Positions 26,958 through 35,669 of a stretch of DNA of 64,000 bases are shown piece after piece. The stretch lies in contig NZ_QKZK01000001.1 in NCBI RefSeq assembly GCF_003254275.1, positions 168,940-232,939 of the forward strand, given 5' to 3'. The position numbers and the translations under genes were made by a program. The stretch's first letter is position 1; each line of letters begins with the position of its first letter. The notes below the pieces were generated by a model. It saw only the letters and a program-made list of their open reading frames with translations. It ran no database searches and was not told the DNA's origin. The DNA comes from Breznakibacter xylanolyticus (GTDB taxonomy: Bacteria; Bacteroidota; Bacteroidia; Bacteroidales; Marinilabiliaceae).

Positions 26958-27719
26958 ATGTCAACAATCGACGGTAAAGCAACCGCCAACGAAATGTCGG
27001 TAGAAGAGCGTTTGCGCGCAATTTATGATTTACAAATTGTGGTTTCGGAAATTGACAAAATCCAGACCTTACGCGGAGAACTGCCCCTTGAAGTGCAGGA
27101 CCTGGAAGATGAGATTGCAGGCCTTGAAACCCGATTTGGCAATCTGGAAGCTGATATGAAGCGGTTGAATGACCAAATCACAGCCAAGAAAAACGAGATC
27201 AAAGAGGCTGGAGTGCTGATTAAAAAATATGAGGCTCAGCAAGGCAATGTTCGCAACAATCGTGAATTTGATTCTTTGAATAAAGAAATCGAATTTCAGC
27301 GTCTTGAAATCGAGCTTTGCGAAAAACGCATTCGCGAGTTTACAGTTGAACTGAAGGCCAAAAAGGATCAAGTTGATAGTTCTACAGCGCAGCTTGAAGA
27401 ACGTAAAGCTGACTTGGAAGCTAAAAAACATGAGCTTGATGAGATCATCAACGAGACACAGGCTGAAGAGCAACGTCTCGAAGCCAAGGCAAACGAAATC
27501 GAAGGCCAAATAGAAGAGCGCCTGTTGACGGCTTTCAAACGTATTCGCAAAAATGCTCGCAATGGCTTGGCAGTGGTGTCGGTACAGCGTGATGCGTGTG
27601 GTGGTTGTTTTAATAAAATTCCGCCTCAGCGTCAAATGGATATCCGCTCACGCAAAAAAGTGATTGTGTGTGAGTATTGTGGCCGTATTTTGGTAGACGA
27701 TGATATTGCTACAAAGTAA
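26958..27719 (+). CDS. Coiled-coil protein with C-terminal C4 zinc ribbon (CdsZ/DUF164-like)
   Basis: The 253-residue protein has a long coiled coil (about 30-190) and a C4 zinc ribbon (CGGCFNKIPP ... CEYCGRIL) close to the C-terminus. This matches the zf-RING_7/C4-zinc-ribbon family that is repeatedly found next to nif3. Members in other bacteria have been linked to flagella, secretion or RNA metabolism, but no function is fixed here. A terminator follows directly, ending the three-gene operon. Confidence 0.85.
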   Translation: MSTIDGKATANEMSVEERLRAIYDLQIVVSEIDKIQTLRGELPLEVQDLEDEIAGLETRFGNLEADMKRLNDQITAKKNEIKEAGVLIKKYEAQQGNVRNNREFDSLNKEIEFQRLEIELCEKRIREFTVELKAKKDQVDSSTAQLEERKADLEAKKHELDEIINETQAEEQRLEAKANEIEGQIEERLLTAFKRIRKNARNGLAVVSVQRDACGGCFNKIPPQRQMDIRSRKKVIVCEYCGRILVDDDIATK

Positions 27720-27738
27720 GGTGGTGTACAAAATGATA

Positions 27739-27775
27739 AAAAAGGCTGATGGATGGTTCCATCAGCCTTTTTTAT
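27739..27775. terminator. Rho-independent terminator
   Basis: AAAAAAGGCTGATGGA and TCCATCAGCCTTTTTT pair with a short loop, 19 bases after the zinc-ribbon gene. Confidence 0.9.
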
Positions 27776-27827
27776 TGCATCTGGGTTCAGGATAAGCATA
27801 TCTTAGCACTTCAAATAATAGGCAAAT

Positions 27828-28892
27828 ATGAAAATCGCTCAACTCAAGCAGATGCTTTTAGGTATATCAATGTTCGTCATCATGGCATTGGTCAACGTTA
27901 CTTTATCTTCAGCTCAAAATGGTCATCAACGTGAATGGCGCATCGGTCAAGAATTTCTAATCGATTCGACGATGGTGCACGATCCGGTAATGATTCGGCA
28001 CGATAGCACCTGGTATTTATTTGCTACCGGTTGGGGAATTGACGTTTATTCTTCGCGTGATTTGAAGGTGTGGACGCGTGAAAAGGCTGTTTTTGCGCAA
28101 GCTCCTCAGTGGGCCGTTGATACCATTCCCGGCTTTAAAGGGCATATTTGGGCACCCGATATTTCCTTTTATGAAGGACAATATTATCTCTATTACTCGG
28201 TATCGGCCTTTGGGAAAAATACTTCGGCCATTGGGGTGGCCACCAATCGAACCTTAAATCCTCAAGATCCCGATTTCAAATGGATCGATCATGGACGGGT
28301 GATTCAGTCCTATCCGGGTGTTACCAATTGGAATGCCATTGATCCTAATTTGATTTTTGATGTTGATGGGAAGCCTTATATGGCTTTTGGTTCTTTTTGG
28401 GATGGATTGCAGTTGGTACGTATGAAGCCTGATTTATTACAGGTTGATGGTGAGTGTGTCACGATTGCTTCGCGTAAACAAGACCCCTCAATTAAAGAAA
28501 ATCTTCCGTCCATCGAGGGTAATCCGGTGGATGCCGGTGGAAATGCTATTGAAGCACCATTTATTATTCGTCGTGGCGGATATTATTATTTGTTTGCATC
28601 GATTGATTATTGCTGTAAAGGCGTTGAAAGTACATACAAAATGATTGTGGGGCGCAGTAAAAAATTGCAAGGGCCTTATGTCGATAAGCACGGTAAATCG
28701 TTGCGATGGGGTGGTGGTACGTTATTGATGCAAGGCGACACGAAGTGGCAGGGGGTTGGTCATAATGCCGTGGTAATGGACAATCGACGAACTTATTTGG
28801 TTTTTCATGGCTATGATGCTGAATTGCGAGGGCGCAGTATTTTGCGCATCAAGGAGATGGTGTGGAAAAAGGGATGGCCGGTGGTTCAGTAA
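27828..28892 (+). CDS. Glycoside hydrolase family 43 endo-1,5-alpha-L-arabinanase
   Basis: The 354-residue protein has a signal peptide (residues 1-30, ending LSSAQ) and a five-bladed GH43 propeller. Predicted catalytic triad: Asp52 in MVHDPVM, Asp172 in NAIDPN and Glu242 in AIEAPF. The motifs GHIWAPDISFYEGQYYLYY, here about residues 105-122, and GGGTLLMQG and GHNAVVMD near the end are typical of arabinan endo-hydrolases. It cuts the alpha-1,5 backbone of arabinan side chains of pectin. It is monocistronic, between two terminators. Confidence 0.92.
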   Translation: MKIAQLKQMLLGISMFVIMALVNVTLSSAQNGHQREWRIGQEFLIDSTMVHDPVMIRHDSTWYLFATGWGIDVYSSRDLKVWTREKAVFAQAPQWAVDTIPGFKGHIWAPDISFYEGQYYLYYSVSAFGKNTSAIGVATNRTLNPQDPDFKWIDHGRVIQSYPGVTNWNAIDPNLIFDVDGKPYMAFGSFWDGLQLVRMKPDLLQVDGECVTIASRKQDPSIKENLPSIEGNPVDAGGNAIEAPFIIRRGGYYYLFASIDYCCKGVESTYKMIVGRSKKLQGPYVDKHGKSLRWGGGTLLMQGDTKWQGVGHNAVVMDNRRTYLVFHGYDAELRGRSILRIKEMVWKKGWPVVQ

Positions 28893-28948
28893 CATTTTTG
28901 TTTGTCATTGTTGATGGCAATGACCACTGCGTTTGCATTTAGTTATAA

Positions 28949-28990
28949 AAAAGAATCTGGTGTAACTTTCATTGCACCAGATTCTTTTTT
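28949..28990. terminator. Bidirectional terminator between GH43 and elbB genes
   Basis: AAAAGAATCTGGTG pairs with CACCAGATTCTTTT around an 11-12 base loop, with A and T tracts on either side. Confidence 0.88.
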
Positions 28991-29016
28991 AATTGTGTGA
29001 TGTCATCGGAGTGGTG

Positions 29017-29676
29017 TTATTCAATAAGTTTCATCACCGCGTTGACTGTGTTTTCAGCTCCGGCGGCGACTTGCGTGATGGAGGCGTCGAGCATGTAGCA
29101 GGGCGAAGACACGATTTTGTTTTCTTTGTCCACCACAGTTTCAGCATGTGACGTGTTGGTGTGCGTGGCGCCGAAGGCTTTGATGGCATTGGCCGTTTCG
29201 GCATCGTTACCGATGGTCAGTTGCCCTTTGCCCAATATTGCGGCAATGAGCACCGGGCTAATGCACAAGGCGCCAATGGGTTTATGGTGTTTGTGAAAAC
29301 CCAGGATGGCTTTTTTTACATCTTCATCAATGGAGCATTGATCTCCATCAAAAGCAAATGAGCAAAGGTTTTTTGCTACACCGTACCCACCCGGCAGAAT
29401 GACCGCATCAAAAAGTGTGGGGTTCAATAAGTGGAGAGGGGTGATGTGCCCTCGGGCTATGCGAGCCGATTCGGTAAGAACATTACGCGATTCATCGGAG
29501 GTCTCACCCGATAGGTGGTTGACCACCTGAGCCTGCGCTTTGTCGGGTGCAAATAATTGGTAGGCAGCACCGGCTTTTTCAATGGCCCACATGGTGAAGA
29601 CGGCTTCGTGGATTTCGGCTCCATCGTAAACGCCGCAGCCCGAAAGAATGACGGCAATTTGTTTGCGTGTTGGCAT
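29017..29676 (-). CDS. elbB: ElbB family glyoxalase-like protein (DJ-1/PfpI superfamily)
   Basis: The 219-residue protein has the class I glutamine amidotransferase-like fold of ElbB: AVILSGCGVYDGAEIHEAV, then VILPGGYGVAKNL and the nucleophile elbow GALCISPVLIA with the reactive cysteine. Escherichia coli ElbB has glyoxalase III-type activity and an earlier link to isoprenoid biosynthesis that is uncertain. It is a single gene ending at a terminator shared with GH43. Confidence 0.9.
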   Translation of the reverse strand: MPTRKQIAVILSGCGVYDGAEIHEAVFTMWAIEKAGAAYQLFAPDKAQAQVVNHLSGETSDESRNVLTESARIARGHITPLHLLNPTLFDAVILPGGYGVAKNLCSFAFDGDQCSIDEDVKKAILGFHKHHKPIGALCISPVLIAAILGKGQLTIGNDAETANAIKAFGATHTNTSHAETVVDKENKIVSSPCYMLDASITQVAAGAENTVNAVMKLIE

Positions 29677-29812
29677 AGTACAATAATTTTTATGGTGTGT
29701 GAGGCTTTAAAATGCCCGTTGATAAAGTTGATTGATCATTGTTGTCTGAGATGTCCATCTGATTTTTTTATCGTTTAAGTTATAAAAAATAGCGATTGGG
29801 TTTTCGCATCTT

Positions 29813-31657
29813 TCAAATTTGGGTTGCATTCAATTCTAGAATCATGACCGATTTTGGGGCGATAATGATGTTGTCGAGTGGAACGTATTTTTGACCTGTC
29901 ATCAGATCTGTTGCGGCTTCTATTGTTGATAGTTGTGATGAATAGAGGGTTGGGGCGAGTCGTTTTTTTTCGGTCGGGTGGTTGTTGACCACCACCATAA
30001 TGGTTTGTTTGGGGTGCGTTCTGAAATAGACATAAAGGTCATTTTGAGGAATGAAATGGATGAATTTTCCTGTTTGGAGAGCCGGACATTGACGGCGAAT
30101 GTCGATGGTTTTTTTGATGTGACGCCAAGCATGCCATTGTTCAGGAGTCAGTCCATGACCAATTGAATGACTAAGAGAGTCGAGAGCTGTAAACGCCGGA
30201 AAATCTTTACGTCCGTCGGCTTTACCTTTCATCAGGTTGCCATCTGTGAGGTATTCGCTGCCGTATAGTAACATGGGGATTCCCCGGGTTGTGAACACCA
30301 GGTCGGTCATCATCAAAAATTCATTTAAGTGTAGATCGGCATTGGTGTAAGCGCGATTCGTTTTATGATTGTCGGCAAAAACGATGTTGTGAACGGGGCG
30401 ATGATACCCCAAATCCCATGACATGGTTTCGTACAGACGCATGAGGCCTTCGAGCGGGGGTGTATGGTTTGAAAAGCAATGGGCGAGGGTGTGTTGCAAA
30501 GGGTAATCGCTCAGGCGTGCTGATCGGGCCAGGGTGAGTCGGTTTATTTCATGTGTTTGTATGAGTGGAGAGGGGGATGGGGTGTCTAAAATCAGGGTGA
30601 AACCCGGTATTTCGCTTGATAGCGTTGCATGCAGACTTTGAGTGAGATCGGCTGCGATGGTAAATGAATTGTCAATTTTTAGGGCATCGGCATCTGTTGT
30701 GATCATCCACCATAAGCAGCATTGCGTCAGATAACTCTTTAAATCGGGGTGGTTGGTGTTGAGGGCAATGATGTCCAGTTCGGGCCATGTGGCAAAGGCC
30801 GAGAGTGAGTCTTCGGCCGTGGCATAGGGGTCGAAATGCACGGGTTGTGGCTTTGGCTCGATATAAGCATATTGATCGGGCATGAGCCATTGCTTGACCG
30901 GAGGCGACAGTGCCAGAGGGTTTTGTTTGCCCATTTGGTTAAGCGGAAAGGTCAGGATGGTTTTAATCTGGCGTTCATGTAGTTTTTGAATCCATTTTTT
31001 GAGTTCATCCATGGAGCCCAATCGGTTGTCGGGGGCATAAAAATTGGTAACCCCCATTCGCTCGTAGGAATTGACAAACTGGTTGGTTGCCAAAATAGAG
31101 GTGAGTTCGATGGTGGTGATGCCCAGGGTATCAAAGTAATCGGTAAGGCGAATGAGGCCGGCGAAGTCACCACCATGTATGCCCGAAGGGTTGAGTGGAT
31201 CAGCTCTCTCTAAGATTTCCGACGGGTTATCATTTTTGGGATTGGCGTTGTAAATACGATCCGGGAAAATCTGATATATGATGTCGCTGTTGTCGATGGG
31301 TGCTGCGTGGTGAGTGGGTTTGGCCAGCAGTTGAAGAGAGGCGGATGTGGTTTCTTTTTTGTTGTTGGTAAAGATGAGTTTTACTGACCCGGGTTTGGCC
31401 GAAGGGAGTATTTCGAGGTCGACAAACAGGTAGTTGTCATGGTCGGCTGCGCGGGTTGTCAGCACGCGTACGTCGCCGGATGAGGTGTGTACCTGATTGT
31501 TCGATAGATTTTTACCGCTTATGAGCAGCGTGAGTTTGGGGTTGTTTAATCCAACCCACCAAGTGGAGGGTTGGATGCTTTTCACGGTCGGCACAGCAGC
31601 CCATAAGGTGCTACTTAGGACTCCCAGTATGCCGATGATGACCATTGCGCGTGCCAT
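29813..31657 (-). CDS. GH13-like protein with lost catalytic residues, exported
   Basis: The 614-residue protein has a signal peptide and the same domain order as the SusA-like GH13 at 35.7-37.5 kb: an N-terminal sandwich starting WWVGLNNPKL, then the (beta/alpha)8 barrel (YQIFPDR, GIHGGDFAGL) and a C-terminal beta domain (YVYFRTHPKQ). By my alignment Asp and His of region I are Thr236 and Gln241, the region II Arg is Lys327 with Asp329 kept, the acid/base Glu is Asp358, and the region IV His-Asp is His431-Lys432. It is unlikely to be a normal hydrolase. The frame is intact throughout, so a binding or regulatory role is more likely than decay. Confidence 0.82.
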   Translation of the reverse strand: MARAMVIIGILGVLSSTLWAAVPTVKSIQPSTWWVGLNNPKLTLLISGKNLSNNQVHTSSGDVRVLTTRAADHDNYLFVDLEILPSAKPGSVKLIFTNNKKETTSASLQLLAKPTHHAAPIDNSDIIYQIFPDRIYNANPKNDNPSEILERADPLNPSGIHGGDFAGLIRLTDYFDTLGITTIELTSILATNQFVNSYERMGVTNFYAPDNRLGSMDELKKWIQKLHERQIKTILTFPLNQMGKQNPLALSPPVKQWLMPDQYAYIEPKPQPVHFDPYATAEDSLSAFATWPELDIIALNTNHPDLKSYLTQCCLWWMITTDADALKIDNSFTIAADLTQSLHATLSSEIPGFTLILDTPSPSPLIQTHEINRLTLARSARLSDYPLQHTLAHCFSNHTPPLEGLMRLYETMSWDLGYHRPVHNIVFADNHKTNRAYTNADLHLNEFLMMTDLVFTTRGIPMLLYGSEYLTDGNLMKGKADGRKDFPAFTALDSLSHSIGHGLTPEQWHAWRHIKKTIDIRRQCPALQTGKFIHFIPQNDLYVYFRTHPKQTIMVVVNNHPTEKKRLAPTLYSSQLSTIEAATDLMTGQKYVPLDNIIIAPKSVMILELNATQI

Positions 31658-31749
31658 TTTTACTTGCTTTAAAATTCAGGGAAGAATAAAGCTATGACAA
31701 AAAAACGACAAATGCGATGCTAAAACAATGAGCGGAAGTTGGTTCGTTG

Positions 31750-32772
31750 TTAAAAAACAAAGTTGAGCGAAGCATTGATGTTCCAGCCGCGCATTTGTTT
31801 GTTGTAGTTGAACGGGATAAAATAACCGGCTTTGGTGTCGATGAGCAGGTATCGGTTTTTGAACAGTTCCAAACCGACTGATGGGGTGACAAAAAAGATA
31901 TCTTCGGTAGTTACTTCTCCGGTCCCCAGCATGTAGCCGATGGTATATCCCGAGTAAAGGTTGAAGAAGCGGCGATGACCGCGTCCCAAATACCGGGAGT
32001 AGAAATCCTGTCCAAAACCGAAGACGAACAATTCCGTCAGTGTTGAATCGTTTTGCTGGGGGGCTGTGCTGTTGTAAGCGCCCAGGGTGATGAAGCTTTT
32101 TCCACGGGTGAACATGTATTTCAGGAAATATCCATCATAGTGAGCGGCCGATAACCCTTGGGTGGGGGTGTTGATGGTCAGGTAGGAGTATTCAGCCCCG
32201 GGCATGTTGATGAATGAGACCCGGGTTTTATCGGGCGTGGTGGTCTCGTCGGTGACAAATATTTTGACGTTGTAAAGATTATCTGTGTTTTGGTAAGTGA
32301 TGAGGTTTCTTTTGAGGTTGAAGATTTTTTCTTCAATGTTTTTCATCTCTCGCCACAGTTCCATGTATTGATCCGACTTGTTGTCAATTTCCTTAAGCAA
32401 AGCGGCGTATGAATCCTTTTTTTCGTTGAGATAATTGAGTTCGAGGTGAATGCGGTCAACGGCATCTTGCTGGTTCTCTTTGGTGAGTTCCAGCGAGGCG
32501 ACGTGTCCCAGTTGTGGCAGCATCTGTTCGAGCTGTTTCCATTGGTTCTCCGATAGCGGAAAGTGGTAATTGGTCTGCCCGGTATATTCTTTTTGAAATT
32601 CGAGGTTGATGTTATTGGATGTCAGGAATTGGTTTAGTTGGATGCGAGCCTCTGCCATCGAGGGGGAAATGATGTTGATGGATGCATTGGTCGAGATGTA
32701 TGTTTCTTGTGGTTGCGCTGTGATGAATTGTATGGCTGTGGTAAGAATCAGGATGGTGAGTAGTTGCTTCAT
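31750..32772 (-). CDS. Exported protein with DUF4349-like N-terminal region and beta-rich C-terminus
   Basis: The 340-residue protein has a signal peptide (ending QFITAQ), a region about 40-170 that resembles DUF4349 (a strand pair, then a coiled coil with DRIHLELNYLNEKKDSY), and a C-terminal half of alternating hydrophobic strands ending SLNFVF, like a small outer-membrane barrel. It lies in the glucan region between GH13-like genes on the same strand, 92 bases upstream of the degenerate GH13. The DUF4349 likeness is judged by eye and could be wrong; function unknown. Confidence 0.55.
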   Translation of the reverse strand: MKQLLTILILTTAIQFITAQPQETYISTNASINIISPSMAEARIQLNQFLTSNNINLEFQKEYTGQTNYHFPLSENQWKQLEQMLPQLGHVASLELTKENQQDAVDRIHLELNYLNEKKDSYAALLKEIDNKSDQYMELWREMKNIEEKIFNLKRNLITYQNTDNLYNVKIFVTDETTTPDKTRVSFINMPGAEYSYLTINTPTQGLSAAHYDGYFLKYMFTRGKSFITLGAYNSTAPQQNDSTLTELFVFGFGQDFYSRYLGRGHRRFFNLYSGYTIGYMLGTGEVTTEDIFFVTPSVGLELFKNRYLLIDTKAGYFIPFNYNKQMRGWNINASLNFVF

Positions 32773-32892
32773 GTTTTTATGATCGTTGAGAGATGATTAT
32801 TTTATCGCCAAAATTAGTAAAAGAAGCGAGGGGGAAGTTTTGGTATTAAGAGAAGTTGGGGCGAAGAATTGACAGACGCTTCTTTAGTGATA

Positions 32893-33819
32893 TTACTTGT
32901 CAAGTATTTTATTGACTTCTTCGGTCGTGAGTCCGGTGTCATTGGCAATTTCATCGGGTGTGATTCCTTTAGCCGCCAGGCGTTTTGCCAGGTGTGCGAT
33001 GGCCGAGAGGGCTTTTTCTTTCTCTTCCCTTTCTTTTTCTTTCTCCTTCAAGGCCTCCTCTTTTTCCTTGAGTGCCTGTTCCAGCTTCTTTTCTTTCTCG
33101 GCAAAGCGTTGTTCAATTTCTTCTTCGGCCAGGGCTTGTTCCAAAAAGTTTTCGTCCCGGAGCGGAATGGAGAGGTAATCGGCAATGTCGCGGAATTCCT
33201 GGGGCACCTCTTTGATGTCGAGCACGTAACCGTCGGCCGTTTTCCATTGTTGGCTAAAGAGGCTCAGAAACTGCTCCAAGCGGCTGCGGCGTTCCTGCCC
33301 CAGACGAGCCACCTGAAGAATGTGCGAGCGATGGGTGAGCAGCCTCATGAAGAGGCTTTGCATGGCCACCGGCTCACCGGTCACCGCGTCGACGGCTGTG
33401 TTGTTGATGGTCACCGCCACATGGGGCACGTCCTCGAGCGGGTAACCCAACAGGTAGATGGTGATGATGGGGTACGCGACCTTCACATCGATGCCCTGAC
33501 TGTTCTTTTCGGTGTCGGACTTCATGTAGTTGGCTCCCAGGTAACGGCGGAAACGTCGTACTTCGGCTTCGGACTTGGACTTTTGCAGTTCGATGAGCAC
33601 TTTTTGCCGGGTGCCGTCGGCCAGGCGAATCACCGCTTTGAAATCGACCCGAAACAAGCGCAGCATCCGACTCTCATCAACAAACACATGCTTCTGGTTT
33701 TCCATGTGCAGCTCTTCAATCTCTTCTTCAATGATGAGGCTGATGATTTTGATGGCCAACTTGTTGTTTTCCATCAGGTATTTGAAGGCGGTGTCGTAAA
33801 GGGGATTGGCAATCTTCAT
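32893..33819 (-). CDS. Rpn family PD-(D/E)XK nuclease-like protein
   Basis: The 308-residue protein starts DTAFKYLMENNKLAIKIIS, the standard opening of the Rpn/PDDEXK_2 family, and carries a nuclease core with Asp in RVDFKAVIRL and the variant ELQK for the ExK motif. A lysine/glutamate-rich coiled coil of repeated EKE units (about residues 230-275) leads to a short helical C-terminus that resembles a helix-turn-helix (GITPDEIANDTGLTTEEV). Rpn proteins promote recombination and are often spread by horizontal transfer, yet this one is embedded in the glucan region with no transposase or flanking repeats. Confidence 0.85.
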   Translation of the reverse strand: MKIANPLYDTAFKYLMENNKLAIKIISLIIEEEIEELHMENQKHVFVDESRMLRLFRVDFKAVIRLADGTRQKVLIELQKSKSEAEVRRFRRYLGANYMKSDTEKNSQGIDVKVAYPIITIYLLGYPLEDVPHVAVTINNTAVDAVTGEPVAMQSLFMRLLTHRSHILQVARLGQERRSRLEQFLSLFSQQWKTADGYVLDIKEVPQEFRDIADYLSIPLRDENFLEQALAEEEIEQRFAEKEKKLEQALKEKEEALKEKEKEREEKEKALSAIAHLAKRLAAKGITPDEIANDTGLTTEEVNKILDK

Positions 33820-33940
33820 GGCGGGCTTTTTTTACCGCCTAAAGATACGAAAAACAACCACTTGCTTCAAAAAACAAAACACCACCCCGATGGGTTGGAC
33901 ATCGGTGGGTGGTGTATGGGGTTGTTTAAATGGGGTGCAT

Positions 33941-35320
33941 TTATCGGCGATAAACATGGTACCCCCATGCCGGCAACGTGATGGCATCATTGCCAAGGCG
34001 ACAGGTTTGACCGCTAAAGTATTCTTCAAATTCACCTTTGAGCGGGTGTTGAAGTTTAAACTGTACCGCTTTATCGCTGAGATTGATGATGCTGACCACG
34101 GTGTTGGTTCCCTTTTGACGGGTGAATGCCAATATGGCTTCGGGATGAGACGTGGCAACAAGGGTGGTTTTGCCGCCAAAGGCAGCATTGGCCAGTGCCG
34201 GATTTTCTTTCTTCAAACGGGTGAGTTGCTTAAAAAAGTCGGCCATGGCCAGATTGTCCCAGTGGATGGTGTCTTTTTCAAAAAAACGAAGTCGTTTACT
34301 CAGCCCGGCTTCCTGGCCGCTATAAATGAGTGGCAATCCCGGGGCGGTGAAGGTCAACAGGGTGGCTGCTTTCACGGCATCCCCCAGTCGTTCGTATTCC
34401 GAGCCGTGCCACGAATTTTCATCGTGGTTGGTGGTAAATAACATGGGCATGCTTCCGGTCGCGTGCAGTGAGTCAGTTTTCAACAACCATCGTTCAAAAG
34501 CCGTCGCGGTGCTTTTGCCGTTGGTCAATCCGTTGAAAAGGTCTTTGAGCGACCATGCGTAATTGGCATTGAAGGCACTGTCGAGCAAAAAGCGCTGGTC
34601 TTCGTTCTCGGCCAGCATAAAGATGGGCTTCACGGCTTGCAGTTCTCGTCGGGCATGGTTCCAAAAGGAGGCGGGCACCAGTCCGGCCACGTCGCAACGA
34701 AATCCGTCCACGTTGGCTTCTTTCACCCAAAACAGCATGGCATCGGTCATGGCACGGTGCACGGCCGGTTGTGTGTAATCGAGTCCCACCACATCTGTCC
34801 AATGATCAATGGTGGTGCCGTTGTCAAACACATAGGCTTCGATGTTGCCTTGGCTGTTTTTCAGATACCATTGGGGATGTTCCACCACCCAGGGGTTGTC
34901 CCAGGCCGTGTGGTTGGCCACCCAGTCGAGAATTACTTTCATGCCCAGGTCGTGTGCCCGGTTCACCACCCGTTTAAGGTCGTCGAGGGTGCCCAGTTCG
35001 GGGTTCACGCCTTTGTAGTCTTTCACCGAGTAGTAACTGCCCAGTCCTTCTTTACGGTTTTCGATGCCAATGGGATGCACCGGCATCAGCCACAAAATGT
35101 CCACGCCCATGTTGCGCAGGCGGGGCAGATGGGGTTCAAAGGCGGCCAGTGTTCCTTGGGGCGTGTATTGGCGAAGGTTCACTTCGTAAATGACGCTGTT
35201 GCGAGCCCAGTCGGGGGTTGCCACCTTCGGGATGAGCGGGGTGTCGGGTGTTTTGTGCCGGCAAGCACCCAGGAAGGTTGCCACCAAAAGGCTTATCGTG
35301 ATGAGTTGGCGTGTGTTCAT
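33941..35320 (-). CDS. GH13 alpha-amylase family lipoprotein
   Basis: The 459-residue protein has a lipoprotein signal with Cys20 (ATFLGAC) and an intact catalytic set: Asp132 and His137 (LDWVANH), Arg208 and Asp210 nucleophile (GFRCD), Glu238 acid/base (MLAENED), and His299-Asp300 (TTNHDENS). There is no extra N-terminal sandwich, so it is a compact amylase of the kind that trims maltodextrins, probably periplasmic. It lies downstream of the SusA-like gene but beyond the repeat/terminator array at 35.35-35.5 kb, so it may have its own transcript. Confidence 0.9.
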   Translation of the reverse strand: MNTRQLITISLLVATFLGACRHKTPDTPLIPKVATPDWARNSVIYEVNLRQYTPQGTLAAFEPHLPRLRNMGVDILWLMPVHPIGIENRKEGLGSYYSVKDYKGVNPELGTLDDLKRVVNRAHDLGMKVILDWVANHTAWDNPWVVEHPQWYLKNSQGNIEAYVFDNGTTIDHWTDVVGLDYTQPAVHRAMTDAMLFWVKEANVDGFRCDVAGLVPASFWNHARRELQAVKPIFMLAENEDQRFLLDSAFNANYAWSLKDLFNGLTNGKSTATAFERWLLKTDSLHATGSMPMLFTTNHDENSWHGSEYERLGDAVKAATLLTFTAPGLPLIYSGQEAGLSKRLRFFEKDTIHWDNLAMADFFKQLTRLKKENPALANAAFGGKTTLVATSHPEAILAFTRQKGTNTVVSIINLSDKAVQFKLQHPLKGEFEEYFSGQTCRLGNDAITLPAWGYHVYRR

Positions 35321-35353
35321 AGGTTCATGTGTTTGAGTGAGATGGGCGTTACC

Positions 35354-35506
35354 CTAAAAGCCGGGTAGCTTTGTATGAAAAGGCGGGCAGCTTTTACCCA
35401 AAAGGTGAGCAGCTTTTACTAAAAAGGTGAGCAGCTTTTAAAATTTGCTGATACAGCTTTTTTAAAAAGCTGCTCACCTTTTTTTATTTACCGATACAGC
35501 TTTTGC
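35354..35506. repeat. Tandem repeat of terminator-like arms
   Basis: On the plus strand four units of about 21 bases follow each other (cores GCCGGGTAGCTTT, GGCGGGCAGCTTTT, and twice GGTGAGCAGCTTTT), and an inverted copy AAAAAGCTGCTCACCTTTTTTT closes the array (35464-35484). On the minus strand the first arm can pair with any of four successive arms. A second short repeat, YGATACAGCTTTT, occurs at about 35450 and 35492. The remainder of the gap 35507-35669 shows no feature. Confidence 0.75.
35421..35484 (-). terminator. Terminator-like hairpin after the SusA-like gene
   Basis: The arms AAAAAGGTGAGCAGCTTTT and AAAAAGCTGCTCACCTTTTT pair over about 18 bases around a 25-base loop. On the minus strand it ends in TTTTTAG, about 185 bases beyond the stop at 35670, and would end the maltose operon transcript. 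Confidence 0.65.
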
Positions 35507-35669
35507 CTTTGGCATTCTTCGTCATGATTAAAGGTGATGGATGAGGTCGAACCCAACCCTGGCCGATGGTGCTGAATGTGCTGTAACGGATGATGTCATG
35601 GGCATTGTAAAAGTCACAGTGGCACGATGGGGTGTCGTGCCACTGTGTTTGATGATGGGGGAATGATGT

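Noticed and set aside
27069-27635. 188-codon minus-strand open frame opposite the zinc-ribbon gene
   Set aside because: Mirror of the coiled-coil coding sequence on the plus strand, with Phe/Leu-rich shadow composition.
32869-33981. 370-codon plus-strand open frame opposite the Rpn-family gene
   Set aside because: The composition (Phe/Leu-rich runs mirroring the EKE repeats) is that of an antisense shadow, and the minus-strand protein has clear family motifs.
35354-35506. CRISPR-like array
   Set aside because: The repeats abut without spacers, are only about 21 bases and form complementary terminator arms; no cas gene is near.
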